Assembly (NCBI GenBank): GCA_036245525.1
Contig: BTPG01000005.1
Coordinates: 125,046,264-125,110,263, forward strand
DNA: 64,000 nucleotides
From: Semisulcospira habei
Taxonomy: Eukaryota; Mollusca; Gastropoda; Semisulcospiridae
Direction: 5' to 3'
Shown: piece by piece, positions 10,586 to 20,532 of the stretch
Layout of the letters: each line of letters starts with the position of its first letter
Numbering within the stretch: position 1 is the first letter of the stretch
Program-made: the position numbers and the translations under genes
The notes under the pieces: generated by a model
The model's input: the letters and a program-made list of their open reading frames with translations, nothing else
The model's database searches: none
What the model was told of the DNA's origin: nothing

Positions 10586-10766
10586 CAAAGTCGCCGTTAG
10601 TGACGGTGGACCCGGTCAGGGGCGGATGCTGCAGCACAGCGGGGGCCGGGTGATGGTGGGCCGGATGCTGGTAGGCACCGAAACCCCCGGGCCGGAAGAG
10701 GCCGTTGCCATTGGTGAAGAAGGGCGCGTGGAAATCGGGGGCGGCCCGGAAGGCGGGGGGCGGGGG
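10586..10766 (-). CDS. NOL4-like coding exon (Pro/His/Gly-rich)
   Basis: This 181-base exon encodes 60 residues plus one base and begins PPPPAFRAAPDFHAPF. It continues with FRPGGFGAYQH, a His/Pro-rich stretch, and ends in TNGDF. The acceptor is a pyrimidine-rich TTTTCTTCTTCAG ending at 10767; the donor is GTATGT. Phase fits both neighbours: the preceding exon ends on a codon boundary and the trailing G joins the terminal exon. The stretch corresponds by position to the low-complexity linker of vertebrate NOL4L before its PTDLSMK block, but I cannot align it residue by residue. It is probably a disordered segment (inference from composition). Confidence 0.85.
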
Positions 10767-11483
10767 CTGAAGAAGAAAAGACCACAATGAACATATTCAT
10801 GAGAAGCGTATTTCAATAGTCAGCATGGACATTTTTGTCACAGATATAACGGTAACATTTTCTTATACTGAGCTGCACACTGACTACCTCCCAAGTTCAT
10901 CCCGCATGATCTTGGGGGTCGGATTAAGTGGAGGGAACCAGTCTGACTGAGGCAGAGTTAAGCCGCGCAAAGCAGAATTAACTCTTTGGCTGTCGGTAGC
11001 GCATTTTGTCGCAATGATTCCCGCAGGAATCATCGCGACAAAATGCGCTACCGACAGCCAAAGGGTTTATTTACGTACTTCCAGCTTCAACGGCCAGAAA
11101 TGGACTTACATGACAGGTACATGTCCCTCAAAGCGTTCTTGAGCTATCATGATAAGCTGACACTGTTTGGACTAATTTTACAGATGCACTTCTACCCCAT
11201 GACAATAAATCAATTTTTGAGAAAAGCCAGATTTCCATTGTAACACCATGCTAATCTTGCTTTTCACAAAAACGGACTTTATGTCTTCTGCCTTTAAAGG
11301 ACACTCATGCTGGCTCTTCGTGCAATAGCTTTACATAATACATAGTGGGTTTAATGTATGTGACGTCACATTATGACCCCACATTATGACGTGTTTCACA
11401 GCTGTTTGAATGTGACGCCTTGACTCCCAAACCAATACGCCAACCATGAAAAAGAAGAGCCTGCATCATGACGTGTCTAGTAC
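10767..11483. other. NOL4 intron with one PAL-B
   Basis: Besides the PAL-B at 10978-11070, I see nothing recognisable in 10767-10977 or 11071-11483. Confidence 0.7.
10978..11070. mobile_element. PAL-B palindrome
   Basis: TTAA at 10978-10981, then CTCTTTGGCTGTCGGTAGCG; right arm CGCTACCGACAGCCAAAGGG with the final TTAA changed to TTTA. Loop centre CCCGCAGG. Near-perfect arms. Confidence 0.85.
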
Positions 11484-11690
11484 CTGGTGACGCAGAAAAT
11501 CTGACGTGGCGGCGGAGCCTGGCCGCTCTAACAGCGAAGCCGCCTGAGAGACGGGTGCCTGTGGCGTTTGCTGCTGCTGCTGCTGGGGGGTGCTGGGGGC
11601 GGATCCGCCGGAGGTGGCCGTGGGGAGGGGGGTGGGCAGGAGGGTGGCGGCGGTTCCCCCCAGTTCCCGGGCCGTGTTCATGACGGAGGC
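11484..11690 (-). CDS. NOL4-like coding exon (polyglutamine-bearing)
   Basis: A 207-base exon of exactly 69 codons, from ASVMNTARELGG through a Thr/Pro/Ser-rich region, six consecutive Gln residues and ASLLERPGSAA, to DFLRHQ. The acceptor TCGGTTTGCAG ends at 11691 and the donor is GTACTA. It joins its neighbours in phase 0 on both sides, which supports a real exon even though I do not recognise the sequence from vertebrate NOL4. The Gln run is a CAG/CTG-type repeat and may vary in length between individuals. It probably encodes a flexible linker between the conserved central block and the C-terminal helix. Confidence 0.82.
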
Positions 11691-11777
11691 CTGCAAACCG
11701 AGCAGACAAGACCGCTTGACTAATACGTCTGGAGCTCTTTCTACACGAGAGGTTCACTAACCCCCTAGCGGCCAGTC

Positions 11778-11873
11778 AGCAAAAGGTCTTCGGGCCGACG
11801 TCGGCCGCAGTGGGCCCGCGCACGGCCGTGCGCGGGCCCACTGCGGCCGACGTCGGCCCGAAGACCTTTTGCT
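11778..11873. mobile_element. PAL-F: perfect 96-base palindrome without a loop
   Basis: Two 48-base arms, the left starting AGCAAAAGGTCTTCGGGCCG and ending GCGCACGG, are exact reverse complements with no spacer. GC content is high. The flank CCCCCTAGCGGCCAGTC on the left resembles the CCC-start ends of other families but no clear right partner is seen. The sequence cannot encode anything sensible. Confidence 0.9.
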
Positions 11874-11885
11874 TACTTGGGTCGT

Positions 11886-11940
11886 GCTTGCAGCCACCGG
11901 TACTGCACACAGTAAACTGTACCGATGGCCGCTGCAAAGC
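11886..11940. mobile_element. PAL-E type hairpin next to PAL-F
   Basis: GCTTGCAGCCACCGGTACTG pairs with the approximate inverse ACTGTACCGATGGCCGCTGC. It begins a dozen bases after the PAL-F end. Confidence 0.55.
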
Positions 11941-12330
11941 ACCAGGGTGCGATCAAGAGGATTTTCTAGGTGCACGGATCGTACGGAGCTTTTGTCAAGG
12001 ATACAAAGAGGCCTCCAATTAGAGAAGCACCAGGCGGATGTGCTAACAACAACTAGATGCGAAATTAAAGTCTTGTTTTTCCCCAGTTTTTGTTTTTTGG
12101 TTGCCAGTACAAATGTTGCCTTCCCTTGACTAAGATTTTTACTATCCTTCTTTTTGCAATCAGTGTGAGCAGGCACACGTAACAGAGGTGTCCTATGGCC
12201 CATGGTGACGCTCACACTTTTCAATGAGTTCACCCTATTGCACAGCATTATTTTTACAACATACCAAGCAGACATTGTTAACTATTAACCCTAAATTTCC
12301 CGAAGAAGACCGCTTTTAAGTCTAGAAAAA

Positions 12331-12434
12331 GAAGTACCCAACGGAGAAAGAAACACGCTTAGAAAAGACGGGTACAACACAATTGTGTTGTACCCGTCTT
12401 TTCTAAGCGTGTTTCTTTCTCCGTTGGGTACTTC
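12331..12434. mobile_element. Perfect 104-base palindrome without a loop (PAL-L)
   Basis: Arms of 52 bases start GAAGTACCCAACGGAGAAAG, meet at ACACAATTGTGT, and are exact reverse complements. TTAACCCTAAATTTCCC lies upstream at 12285. The word CGCTTTTAAGTCT occurs in direct orientation on both sides (12311-12323 and 12481-12493). It occurs once in this window, so the family is unknown. Confidence 0.85.
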
Positions 12435-12654
12435 TTTGCATATTACACGCTTGGCAGTCACCTTTTTGGTCTGGATTGATTCGCTTTTAAGTCTGAAGGA
12501 CTTTATTCTGCATTCTCGTCGTACCTGACTATGGGGGTCTACTTCATGCATGCGCTTATTTCAAAGATTCTTGAAAAGTTGTATTCACACGCCTTTAAGA
12601 TGACATGCAACAGACCAATACACGGAATATCAGCATCGTCTGTTGTGAACAATT

Positions 12655-12745
12655 TTAACTCTTAAACTCCAAGAACTAAATGACACCCATTCCATGGAAT
12701 GGAAGTCATTTAGTTCTAGGAGTTGAAGAGGGAGTTTAAGAGTAA
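12655..12745. mobile_element. PAL-K palindromic element
   Basis: TTAACTCTTAAACTCC at the left and GGAGTTTAAGAGTAAAA at the right; inner arms AGAACTAAATGAC and GTCATTTAGTTCT around CCATTCCATGGAATGG. The left end is TTAA and the right end is degraded. Confidence 0.65.
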
Positions 12746-12925
12746 AAACAGGCTGTAAATGCCTAAAGGTTCGTCAAGATACAATCAATAACAGAAATTA
12801 GAATGTTAGCGGATAAAACCGAGTGCTGTCTTCTTTATTTAGTCTCTGTGTACCGAAGTTTCAGACTGATGAATTAATTTTTTGAGATTCTAGTGGACAG
12901 CAAACTAAACAAGCGAGACACAAAC

Positions 12926-12977
12926 ATCTGATTTTTGGACCTTACAGCCTACTTCGTCGAGTCCCAAAATCACAGAC
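12926..12977. mobile_element. PAL-G partial hairpin
   Basis: CTGATTTTTGGACCTTACAG pairs loosely with GTCCCAAAATCACAGACG. Confidence 0.45.
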
Positions 12978-13157
12978 GTAGACACAAATTAGTCACAGTT
13001 ATTTACATTTCTTTGTACGGCGGTTTGATGCCATTGGTCAAATCCATATGTATATTGCATCGCTCAAGAATTCAAAATTTAACGATAGAATGTTCCACCG
13101 CCCCCCCCCCCCCCCCTCCCATGAAAGATGTTTAACAAAACATAGTAGAAAGAACCA

Positions 13158-13375
13158 TTGACTCCTTCACTGCCGGGGAACCTAAACACAATCTTGCCGA
13201 ACGAGACATAGATCCTCATGAGCCCCCGCAGTTGCGGAGACTCATGAGGATCTACGTCTCTGGCTGGTAGGACTTTGTATTCACGTTCCTTGGACGGCTG
13301 GGGCTGATTGGTGTTAGATTAGCAAAGACTTCTGAACACGATCTGCGTCCACTGGCAGCGCAGGCCGGGTATTAA
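13158..13375. mobile_element. PAL-A element ending at a shared TTAA
   Basis: Left end TTGACTCCTTCACTGCC; core hairpin 13201-13262; right part carries the usual CTGCGTCCACTGGCAG and ends at TTAA 13372-13375, which is also the start of PAL-J. Confidence 0.7.
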
Positions 13376-13426
13376 CTCATTCGCGGCCAGCCGCATCCGG
13401 ATGCGGATGGCCGCGAATGAGTTCAA
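13372..13426. mobile_element. PAL-J: 55-base palindrome
   Basis: TTAACTCATTCGCGGCCAGC and inverse GGCCGCGAATGAGTTCAA around CCGCATCCGGATGCGG. It starts at the TTAA that closes the PAL-A before it. Confidence 0.75.
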
Positions 13427-13865
13427 CGTGTATGTTTTGTGTAAACTGACAGAATATGTGGGTGTAAGATTAGGAAGAAACCAACGCCAGCAACAGTCTG
13501 ACAGAAAAAAAGAGAAAGAGAGGGTTATTAAAGACTGCTTAAAATCGGAAACCCCTAAATGAAACTGAACTGTTCCGAAATTGAATAAAAGAAGAAGACA
13601 ATGCAAAGTCTGAACCGGCAAATGCAGTTCCAGACTGTACGGAAAAAGACAGTGAAGATACAAAGATGTCCACAGATAACCGAAACAAAAGCGGACTGTT
13701 CTAGAACGGTAAGAAACACATTGAGGGTGGAATAGGTTGTCTCGACACGAATTGAAACTGTTTCTGAATTGTACGAAAAAAATCAGGAATAATACAAAAT
13801 GACGGAAATAAAAGCAGGCTGTTCTAGAACGGTATGAATAAAAGAGGACGGAAAACTGGGGTTTT

Positions 13866-13866
<1 letters not shown>

Positions 13867-13899
<33 letters not shown>
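13867..13899. repeat. Poly-A tract
   Basis: About 33 A bases. No retroposon body recognised before it. Confidence 0.9.
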
Positions 13900-13902
<3 letters not shown>

Positions 13903-14101
13903 CCGAGAGAACGGAATGTTCTAACTACGGACCGAGGATTACACCAACAGCAAGAGCAGCCAGCGCCAACAGGTACAGAGGAGCAGACACACAAGGAGAT
14001 GATTCAGTAAAGCCGTCATTCCCAGGTTAGTGGGCATAGACAAAACAAGTCACACCCGCCTAAGTTACAACAGACGTTGTTCAGTTCGGAAATCTGAAGT
14101 A

Positions 14102-14307
14102 GGTCCAAACTGCACGTGTTTCGACGCAATCGGCGGATTAAAAACCCGGACAAACATGCTATATCGTATGTTTGCCGGAGTTTTTAAGCCGCTGTTTTTG
14201 TGTTTCGACGCAGACAGTGGATTAAAAACCCGGACAAACAGGCCATATAACACGTTTGTCCGGGCTTTTAATCCAACGTTTGCGTCGAAACGCGTGCTGT
14301 TGGGACC
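14102..14307. mobile_element. Two PAL-I hairpins enclosed by an outer inverted repeat
   Basis: Outer arms GGTCCAAACTGCACGTGTTT at 14102 and AAACGCGTGCTGTTGGGACC ending at 14307. Within are hairpins at 14134-14192 and 14218-14273, both built on ATTAAAAACCCGGACAAAC. A third GTTTCGACGCA lies between them. On paper a single strand folds into a three-way, cloverleaf-like form. Confidence 0.7.
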
Positions 14308-14666
14308 GACCATCACTAAAGGGTAATGAATGACTTTGTTCTGAATTGTCTCCCAGAAGTTCGTCTGCATCCAGAGGGATGGTTGAAAAAAGATTTTTAA
14401 AAAATAAACATAAAAAGTCTGAAATTGAGACAGAAATACATGTACGAAATGCATAGTAGTAGTGTGTGACACTCACTAACAAACATACATGTTCGAGACA
14501 TACACGATCGTTTTTTTGTTGTTGTAATGCTAAAGAAAGCGCGTGTAAAAATTATTCATGCAGTGTGAAAAACAAGTAACTGGACAGATACAACATACAA
14601 ACACCAATCATGCAGGCTTTTGAACACACCGTGGATACACTAGGTAATCAAACACGCATGCAGGGC

Positions 14667-14742
14667 GATAATTCAAGGGCAGTGCCAGATTAGCTTGGCG
14701 CCTGTCGGCGCCAAGCTAATCTGGCACTGCCCTTGAATTATC
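14667..14742. mobile_element. PAL-C/D hairpin core without outer ends
   Basis: GATAATTCAAGGGCAGTGCC and its inverse, centre GGCGCCTGTCGGCGCC; nearly perfect arms of 34 bases. Confidence 0.75.
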
Positions 14743-14882
14743 AAACCAGACATAAAGCAAGTGAAAAACAACCGACAAACCGTTGCTTACATAAAAACAA
14801 AACAACACTATCTAACAACAACAAAACATGTCCACACAGTGAAAAACAACACAAAAGCAATCTCTGCACCATCCTCACTACC

Positions 14883-15084
14883 TTAACCAAGGCCCCATTT
14901 CCCATATTTTGGATGTGTTGCCTAACGACTATGTCCCAGTTGCAGGACAAGTATCGAACCCGATAAATTAAGAATAGTGCCAGATTAGCTTGGCGCCATC
15001 AGGCACCAAGCTAATCTGGCACTACCCTTGAAATATCATGCTTGATAGTCTCCTGCTGTAGTGCGTCAAGGCTAAAAGGGTTAA
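14883..15084. mobile_element. PAL-C element
   Basis: TTAA at 14883-14886 with CCAAGGCCCCATTTCCC; right end AAGGCTAAAAGGGTTAA with TTAA at 15081-15084. Core hairpin at about 14965-15040. Confidence 0.7.
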
Positions 15085-15205
15085 CTGGACGCTGATAGTG
15101 TGTTTAAAATTTAACACCGAAGATCCTCAGTGCTGCGGGGTGTGGGTGATCTGTGTCGCGTGGTAAGACAATAGCACCAGATTTGACGGACTTACCGCAA
15201 ACAGT

Positions 15206-15300
15206 TAAAAAAACAAACAAAACAAAAAACAAAACAAAACAAAAAATCAAACAAACAAAAACAACAACAACAAACAAAACAAACAAACAACCTTTTAAAC
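15206..15300. repeat. A/C-rich low-complexity (AAAAC, CAA) run
   Basis: Irregular repeats of AAAAC and AAC. Confidence 0.85.
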
Positions 15301-15786
15301 TTAAAAAAACACGTCATTTCCATTAAAATACACACACACACACACACCAAGATTTCAGTTGCTTCACAAACCGGAAATGAAAAAGAAAAGTGCAAAACTT
15401 TGCTGGGCACAAAACCGAAGTGTATTGTCATTGTAGGTATTGAGCGAATATAGTTTTCATTCACTAAATGAAGTTGTGAATTATATAGACTATGAACAAG
15501 GCACTCAAAAGTTAAACGCGATTTTTTCTTATTAAAAAAACCCTCTGATCATATAGGTACACGATTTTCTTGCTAACAGGCACAATCTTTTCTGTGATTA
15601 CAGATTCCACCCAGGGGTCAAATGAAAGGAAGAGACTCTATTATAAAGTACGGACTATAACAATGCCTTCTTTCTGCTGAAAGTTTTTTGATGCCGTGCA
15701 ATAAAGTTCCCGCGCGTATGATGAGTCAAATTTCAGTCTTTATGTTATGAGACTGGGGAGGTAGCTTCTTAAAATTTGTAATAAAA

Positions 15787-15812
15787 GCCCCCCCCCCCCC
15801 CCCCCCCCCCCC
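15787..15812. repeat. Poly-C tract
   Basis: About 25 C bases in a row. Confidence 0.9.
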
Positions 15813-15942
15813 ATCCCGAAACTATCATAGACGATCCATTTCATGTGAATGTGTGTTGGGGATTAATGAAATAAAATAGAAATGTATCCACCAGCCTCGC
15901 CGGTCTCTGACGTTTCCTCACTACACTAGAGGCCAGCTGCAT

Positions 15943-16040
15943 GAGTGAGCTTAGTCCTGCGCCAGCCACTAAGCAAGGTGCTCCGCTGTAGCTGTAGCGG
16001 AGCACCTTGCTTAGTGGCTGGCGCAGGACTAAGCTCACTC
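15943..16040. mobile_element. PAL-H long palindrome
   Basis: Arms starting GAGTGAGCTTAGTCCTGCGC, 45 bases each, pair exactly around GTAGCTGT. A second copy is at 54061-54159. Confidence 0.85.
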
Positions 16041-16108
16041 AAGGTGTGCAATAGAAAGCTTTAGCAATATATGTATGTACACACTTACTAACTTACACCC
16101 TCACGACC

Positions 16109-16166
16109 TAAGAGGGCATAGATTCTCATGCGGCTGCAGGAGCTCATGAGAATCTACGCCTCTTGC
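16109..16166. mobile_element. PAL-A core, shortened
   Basis: AAGAGGGCATAGATTCTCATG and its inverse with the GC centre reduced to CGGCTGCAGGAG. Confidence 0.65.
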
Positions 16167-16503
16167 GCACCGCAAAAGTGCTCGCGAGAACCTACGTGTC
16201 TTGCAGATGAAAAGTCATGTGATGACGGACGCAAAGTGAAATGCTTTAATTGTGCTGCACCGTGTAAACAGGCTAGGGTCGATACCACTGAGACGTGGAG
16301 ATTAGCTCCTGATCACGTGTCAAGGCACTTCCTGCTGGAGAATTTCTCTTGCTGCGTTTTCATTACGGCAGCTTTTAAGACGCCGGCGACTAGCTGCAGC
16401 TCTCACAGTTAAGGCGTCAGATGAAGTCTGCGACGGGGATCAGTTTTGACATTCGAAAAAGGCATACTCTCTCATGAACCCCTGCGCCATTTTTAAAAGG
16501 TTT

Positions 16504-16568
16504 GCAAGAGGCATAGATTCTCATTAGCCCCTGAATTCGCAGGGGTAATGAGAATTTATGCCTCTTGC
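16504..16568. mobile_element. PAL-A core
   Basis: GCAAGAGGCATAGATTCTCA pairs with TGAGAATTTATGCCTCTTGC around CCCCTGAATTCGCAGGGG. Confidence 0.8.
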
Positions 16569-17209
16569 TGGTCCTAGGTCAGCAACTGACAATGACTGTT
16601 AACAATTCAATGAACCAGTGACGTCAAAGTTCGGTAATAAAGTTATCTCTGCATGCTATATATTCAAAGCAAGCTTACGATAACTCTGCCCAGTTTTCGT
16701 TTTTAGGACGGGTCGCGGTGGGGCGAATTTAATAGCACGTCCATGGTGTCAAAGGCGGGCAGGCTAAACCTCTAACAATTGAAGTAACAATATAAAAATT
16801 ACGCCATGTCTAGTTACGCTAAACCTCGCTGCTGAAAGTACATTTGGCGCGAAGCGCCGTATGTTCATATGTAAGTGTGTGAGTATGTATGTAAACAAGA
16901 GAATCTCCAATATTTTTGTACACACAAGCTTGAAACTTGGCGAAATATTTTCTTAAGTGGGTGGCTAAGACAGCCTCCGAGCATATTGTAATTGAATGTC
17001 TCATTGAAGACATAAACAACCGTTCATAGGAAGTCGGTTGACCCAGGTTAGAGTCCGTAATTTTTGTCACAGTTTACTTGAACGTTTTGCATATAGCTAG
17101 TTTGGAGAAAGACATTGGATGAGTGCGTTAGCCAGCTTTGTGTCTTTTTAACTTCTTTAGTAACAATTAATTCTTTTCAGAAAAGAATTAAAACACTAAC
17201 AGGCAGACT

Positions 17210-17649
17210 GGAAGAGCTGTTCATGGTGCTAGAAGGGAGTGGTCTGCCATTACCTACAAAATGTGTGTATCTGCTGCCAAACATACCGCAGGGTATGTAG
17301 AAAACTGATGGAGAGGAGATAGAGAACATTAAATAGAGGCATAACACACCACACATCAGTAGTCCGTAACAGAGATTATAGAAGGTATAGTTTATGCCTG
17401 ACGGTGACCTAGATAGCCTGCTCGCAGCAGGGAGTGGCTGCCGCACACCACGGCAGCAGGTGGCTGGCCAAACTAAAGAGTAGGAAATGGGGCTAACTGC
17501 ACAGCCGAGTCTATGATGCATGTGACGTGTTTTTTTTTTAATATTACGATAATTATGTCCTATGTGATTTGTGTCACTGTGAAATCGTGTTTATTGCCTT
17601 TACGTTTAGACCACAATAGTTACTAAGGCATACAGGTGTATGTGAGTGA

Positions 17650-17723
<74 letters not shown>

Positions 17724-17841
17724 ACGTGAGTAGCTTAATTATATTTTGATGTGTTTTATGTTCATCTTTTTAAGTTGCTCAGCACCGCAACGATTTCCTA
17801 ATGTTTTATTACATATGGCAATAAAGTTCTATCTCATCTAA
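17210..17841 (+). mobile_element. Insertion within copy 1 of the large repeat, probable retroelement 3' end
   Basis: Flanks on both sides align with copy 2 near 45895-45945, where this sequence is absent. It ends in ATAAAGTTCTATCTCATCTA, like the 3' tail of a LINE or SINE, and contains a long (TG)n. Coding content is not recognised. Confidence 0.5.
17653..17722. repeat. (TG)n microsatellite
   Basis: About 35 TG units. Confidence 0.96.
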
Positions 17842-17965
17842 AAATCCATTACTTCTAGAGAAAGTCAGACAGTGGCGGTGACGTAAAAGTGGCAACTCTG
17901 TCACCATGCAGACACTGACATAACACTCTAAATAAATATGACGTCATTCTCTCTCTCGCGCGCGG

Positions 17966-17973
<8 letters not shown>

Positions 17974-18038
<65 letters not shown>
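17974..18038. repeat. (TC)n microsatellite
   Basis: About 32 units, within the large repeat; the other copy has it as (GA)n on the + strand. Confidence 0.96.
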
Positions 18039-18042
<4 letters not shown>

Positions 18043-18910
18043 ACTCACACAACCATGCGCGCATCTCTAGGAGGATCTATACCTCTTGGAGATGTTTGGA
18101 GCGCGCGTGCATGCACGCACAAACACATCGACGTGCTTTCAGACTAAGAGCATGCAGGTGACCCGTGTACTTAGTATATCATGTTGCTAGGTAAAGTCAA
18201 CCTGCTTTCACACAAATTATAGCAAGACTGAAATTGTACCGTGAAGTTCTAGCTTTTCCACCATTTTCTCAAGCCTATGAAGCGAAAGTGAAACTCATAT
18301 CGTAAATTATAAAATTGCGTAAAAACTAAAACTTACGTCATGACAAATGACGTTTGACAAATCAATGACGCGTATGTCCTGCGCCCCTTAAAGAACTCAC
18401 TGACGCATTGGCAGATCTACGAGACTTTTCAATAGTAGATAATTCAACATCAGAATCAGGTCAAAGGCAAAAGGTAGAGACCACTGACAGCGAGGACAGG
18501 TCTCACATAGAAGGGATTTTGTGGGTTATGGTTAATCCCATCTTGTTAAGTTAGATATAGAAGTAGGAGACGTGTTTCGCTATTTGCCGCTGAGTTCCCA
18601 ATGATTCAGACATGACACAACGGCAAGGCCATGCAAAATCCTGTATTGAAAATGTGCCCCAGCCTCAGGTAAGACAAGAAGCACCGAGGGAATAAACCAT
18701 GCATGTATACAGAGGCACCGTGAATGTGCAAAAAAATCAATATATTCAGGATCTCTCCGTCTGTCTGTCTGTCTCTCTCTGTGCATACCCACTTCAAGGA
18801 TTCAACTTTAGCGGAAGCATTTATCGACGGGGCTGGAAAAATGTTAATGATAACAGTTTACGAAGGACGGAAACATTGAACAACCGGTGTCTCGGAGAAC
18901 TACCCTTTCT

Positions 18911-18976
18911 GCAATAGGCATGAATCCTCACAAGCTCCTGTGGTAGCAGGGGCTCATGAGGATCTACGCCTCTTGA
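18911..18976. mobile_element. PAL-A core, diverged
   Basis: CAATAGGCATGAATCCTCAC with right arm GGCTCATGAGGATCTACGCC. Confidence 0.65.
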
Positions 18977-19136
18977 CTTGCAGCTGACAGAAGATCTTGA
19001 TTCATTTACATCTGTGTCACCGTTAGAAATCTATGACGATTGGTGCCGCTTGCAGTCAACAACACCCACCTATATCCAAGCCCGGAGGAGGAACGCGTAG
19101 CTGTGCCGAGGCGCTCGAGAAGTCCGCTGCCCTGGG

Positions 19137-19176
19137 GGTGGTGGTGGTGGTGGTGGTGGGGGAGGGGGGGGGGTAG

Positions 19177-19216
<40 letters not shown>

Positions 19217-19266
19217 AGGGGGGGGGTAGAGGGGTGGTGGTGGCTGGGGGGGGGGGGGGGGGGGCG
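19137..19266. repeat. G-rich GTGG, (GT)n and poly-G run
   Basis: Successive simple repeats on one strand, including runs of 10 to 14 G. Confidence 0.92.
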
Positions 19267-19504
19267 GGGGTAGGAGGAAGCGGGGCGAGGCACCAAGGCT
19301 TGAAATACTGAGTGACAGTCCACAGCAGATTACTTCGGATTATTGCTTAGAAATAGGGGATCAGACAACTAAACAGTTGACAAGGCAACAATGACGCCTT
19401 CGTTAAGAAAGAGAAAATGAACAAAAACAAACAAACAAAAAAAAATCTCCTCTTGACATGGTTATCAGGGAGGGTGTGTAAAAAGGGGGGGGGGGTATGG
19501 TTAT

Positions 19505-19715
19505 TTAACCCTTTTTATCCTGATACAACCACTGCATGAAATAAATTTGTATATGATAGTTTAAGGGTGGTGCCAGAATAGATTGGCACCTGATGTGCCA
19601 AGCTATTCTGGCACAACCCTTGAAATAGAACGGTTAATCTATCTCCTAGTCTGTAGGAGGACAATAAGCATTTTTTTTTTTTTTAAATCAGCCTCTGGAT
19701 GTAATGGATGACGTA
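19505..19715. mobile_element. PAL-D element
   Basis: TTAA at 19505-19508, then CCCTTTTTATCCTGATAC. Core 19559-19626 is diverged. The right tail CCTCTGGATGTAATGG lacks a clear terminal TTAA. Confidence 0.65.
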
Positions 19716-19820
19716 TCCTTGACAACTGTGAGGAATGGGACATGTAACAGGGATAATGTGGGTAATCCATCTCTCTAATGTTCGAAAACAACAGAAACAG
19801 AACGTCACAACCAACTGTTT

Positions 19821-19879
19821 GTGCTGGTCTGTGATTCTGGACCTTACGGCCCTAGGCCGTGTAGTCCAGTATGCCAGCT
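19821..19879. mobile_element. PAL-G hairpin
   Basis: GTGCTGGTCTGTGATTCTGG with a worn right arm; centre TACGGCCCTAGGCCGTGTA. Confidence 0.6.
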
Positions 19880-19998
19880 CAGGCCAAATTAAGCCTAAAT
19901 AAACAATTCATCATGACAGAAATTTCATCTCCACGCAAACGCCCGCGGTCACTGCATAGACAAGTACAAGGATATCGATATTTAATGTAACTGTTGCC

Positions 19999-20023
19999 GG
20001 GGGGGGGGGGGGGGGGGGGGGGG
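19999..20023. repeat. Poly-G tract
   Basis: 25 G bases in a row. Confidence 0.92.
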
Positions 20024-20153
20024 ACCCGTAGCATGCGAAATTCGCGGTCAGAATGTCTCAATGCGCTAAATCATCAAAGGGGGGTAGATCGACAGAGACA
20101 GCTCAAGCGTAACGCTTAGTTAGCCTAGCTGGCGCCTCCATCAGCGTCACTGG

Positions 20154-20246
20154 TTAAACCTTTGGCTGTCGGTAGCGCTTGTTGTCGCGATGATTCCTGT
20201 AGGAGTTATCGCGACAAAAAAGCGCTATGGACAGCCAAAGAGTTAA
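20154..20246. mobile_element. PAL-B with both TTAA ends
   Basis: TTAA at 20154-20157 and 20243-20246. Arms ACCTTTGGCTGTCGGTAGCG and inverse; a few mismatches near the centre. Confidence 0.85.
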
Positions 20247-20440
20247 TTAACCTGTCACTCAAGCATAGTGCTTAGTTAGCCAACCTCACCAGGAACTATA
20301 CTCGAGGCTATACTTTCAAGGCGACCAGCTCATCGATCTTCCTTTAGGAACTGTTAATATCACGGTCCATCCAACTCTCAGTGTCAAGTGAAGGTATACA
20401 ATGACGGTACTTCCTTGTCATGTATGTATCCGCAGAAATC

Positions 20441-20532
20441 TTAACCCTTCGGCTGTCGGTGGCGCTTGTTATCGAGGTGATTCCTGCAGGAATCACCTCG
20501 ACAAAAAAAGCCACCGACAGCCGAAGGATTAA
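20441..20532. mobile_element. PAL-B with both TTAA ends
   Basis: TTAA at 20441-20444 and 20529-20532. Arms CCCTTCGGCTGTCGGTGGCG and inverse; loop centre TTCCTGCAGGAA. Confidence 0.88.

Larger units (their letters stand above)
16703..18550 (-). repeat. Large dispersed repeat, copy 1
   Basis: This segment is homologous, in inverted orientation, to 43873-46514. Matching landmarks are GCGGTGGGGCGAATTTAATA (16717 onward), GGCGCGAAGCGCCGTATG, the GTATG repeat beside AAGAGAATCTCC, the CT microsatellite beside GCGCGCG, and the end region with TAGAAGGGATTTTGTGGG. Copy 1 lacks both LINE insertions of copy 2 but carries its own insertion at about 17210-17841. No coding capacity; class unknown. Confidence 0.75.

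Noticed and set aside
11778..11873. GC-rich hairpins resembling bacterial intrinsic terminators
   Set aside because: The genome is eukaryotic, the stems are far longer than terminators, and T tracts do not follow consistently.
11757..12275. Minus-strand frame of 172 codons across the PAL-F palindrome
   Set aside because: Its length is produced by stop-free palindromic arms and it resembles no protein.
15943..16040. Palindromes as assembly foldback artefacts
   Set aside because: The same families recur at many sites with independent mutations and with TTAA ends, which artefacts would not produce.
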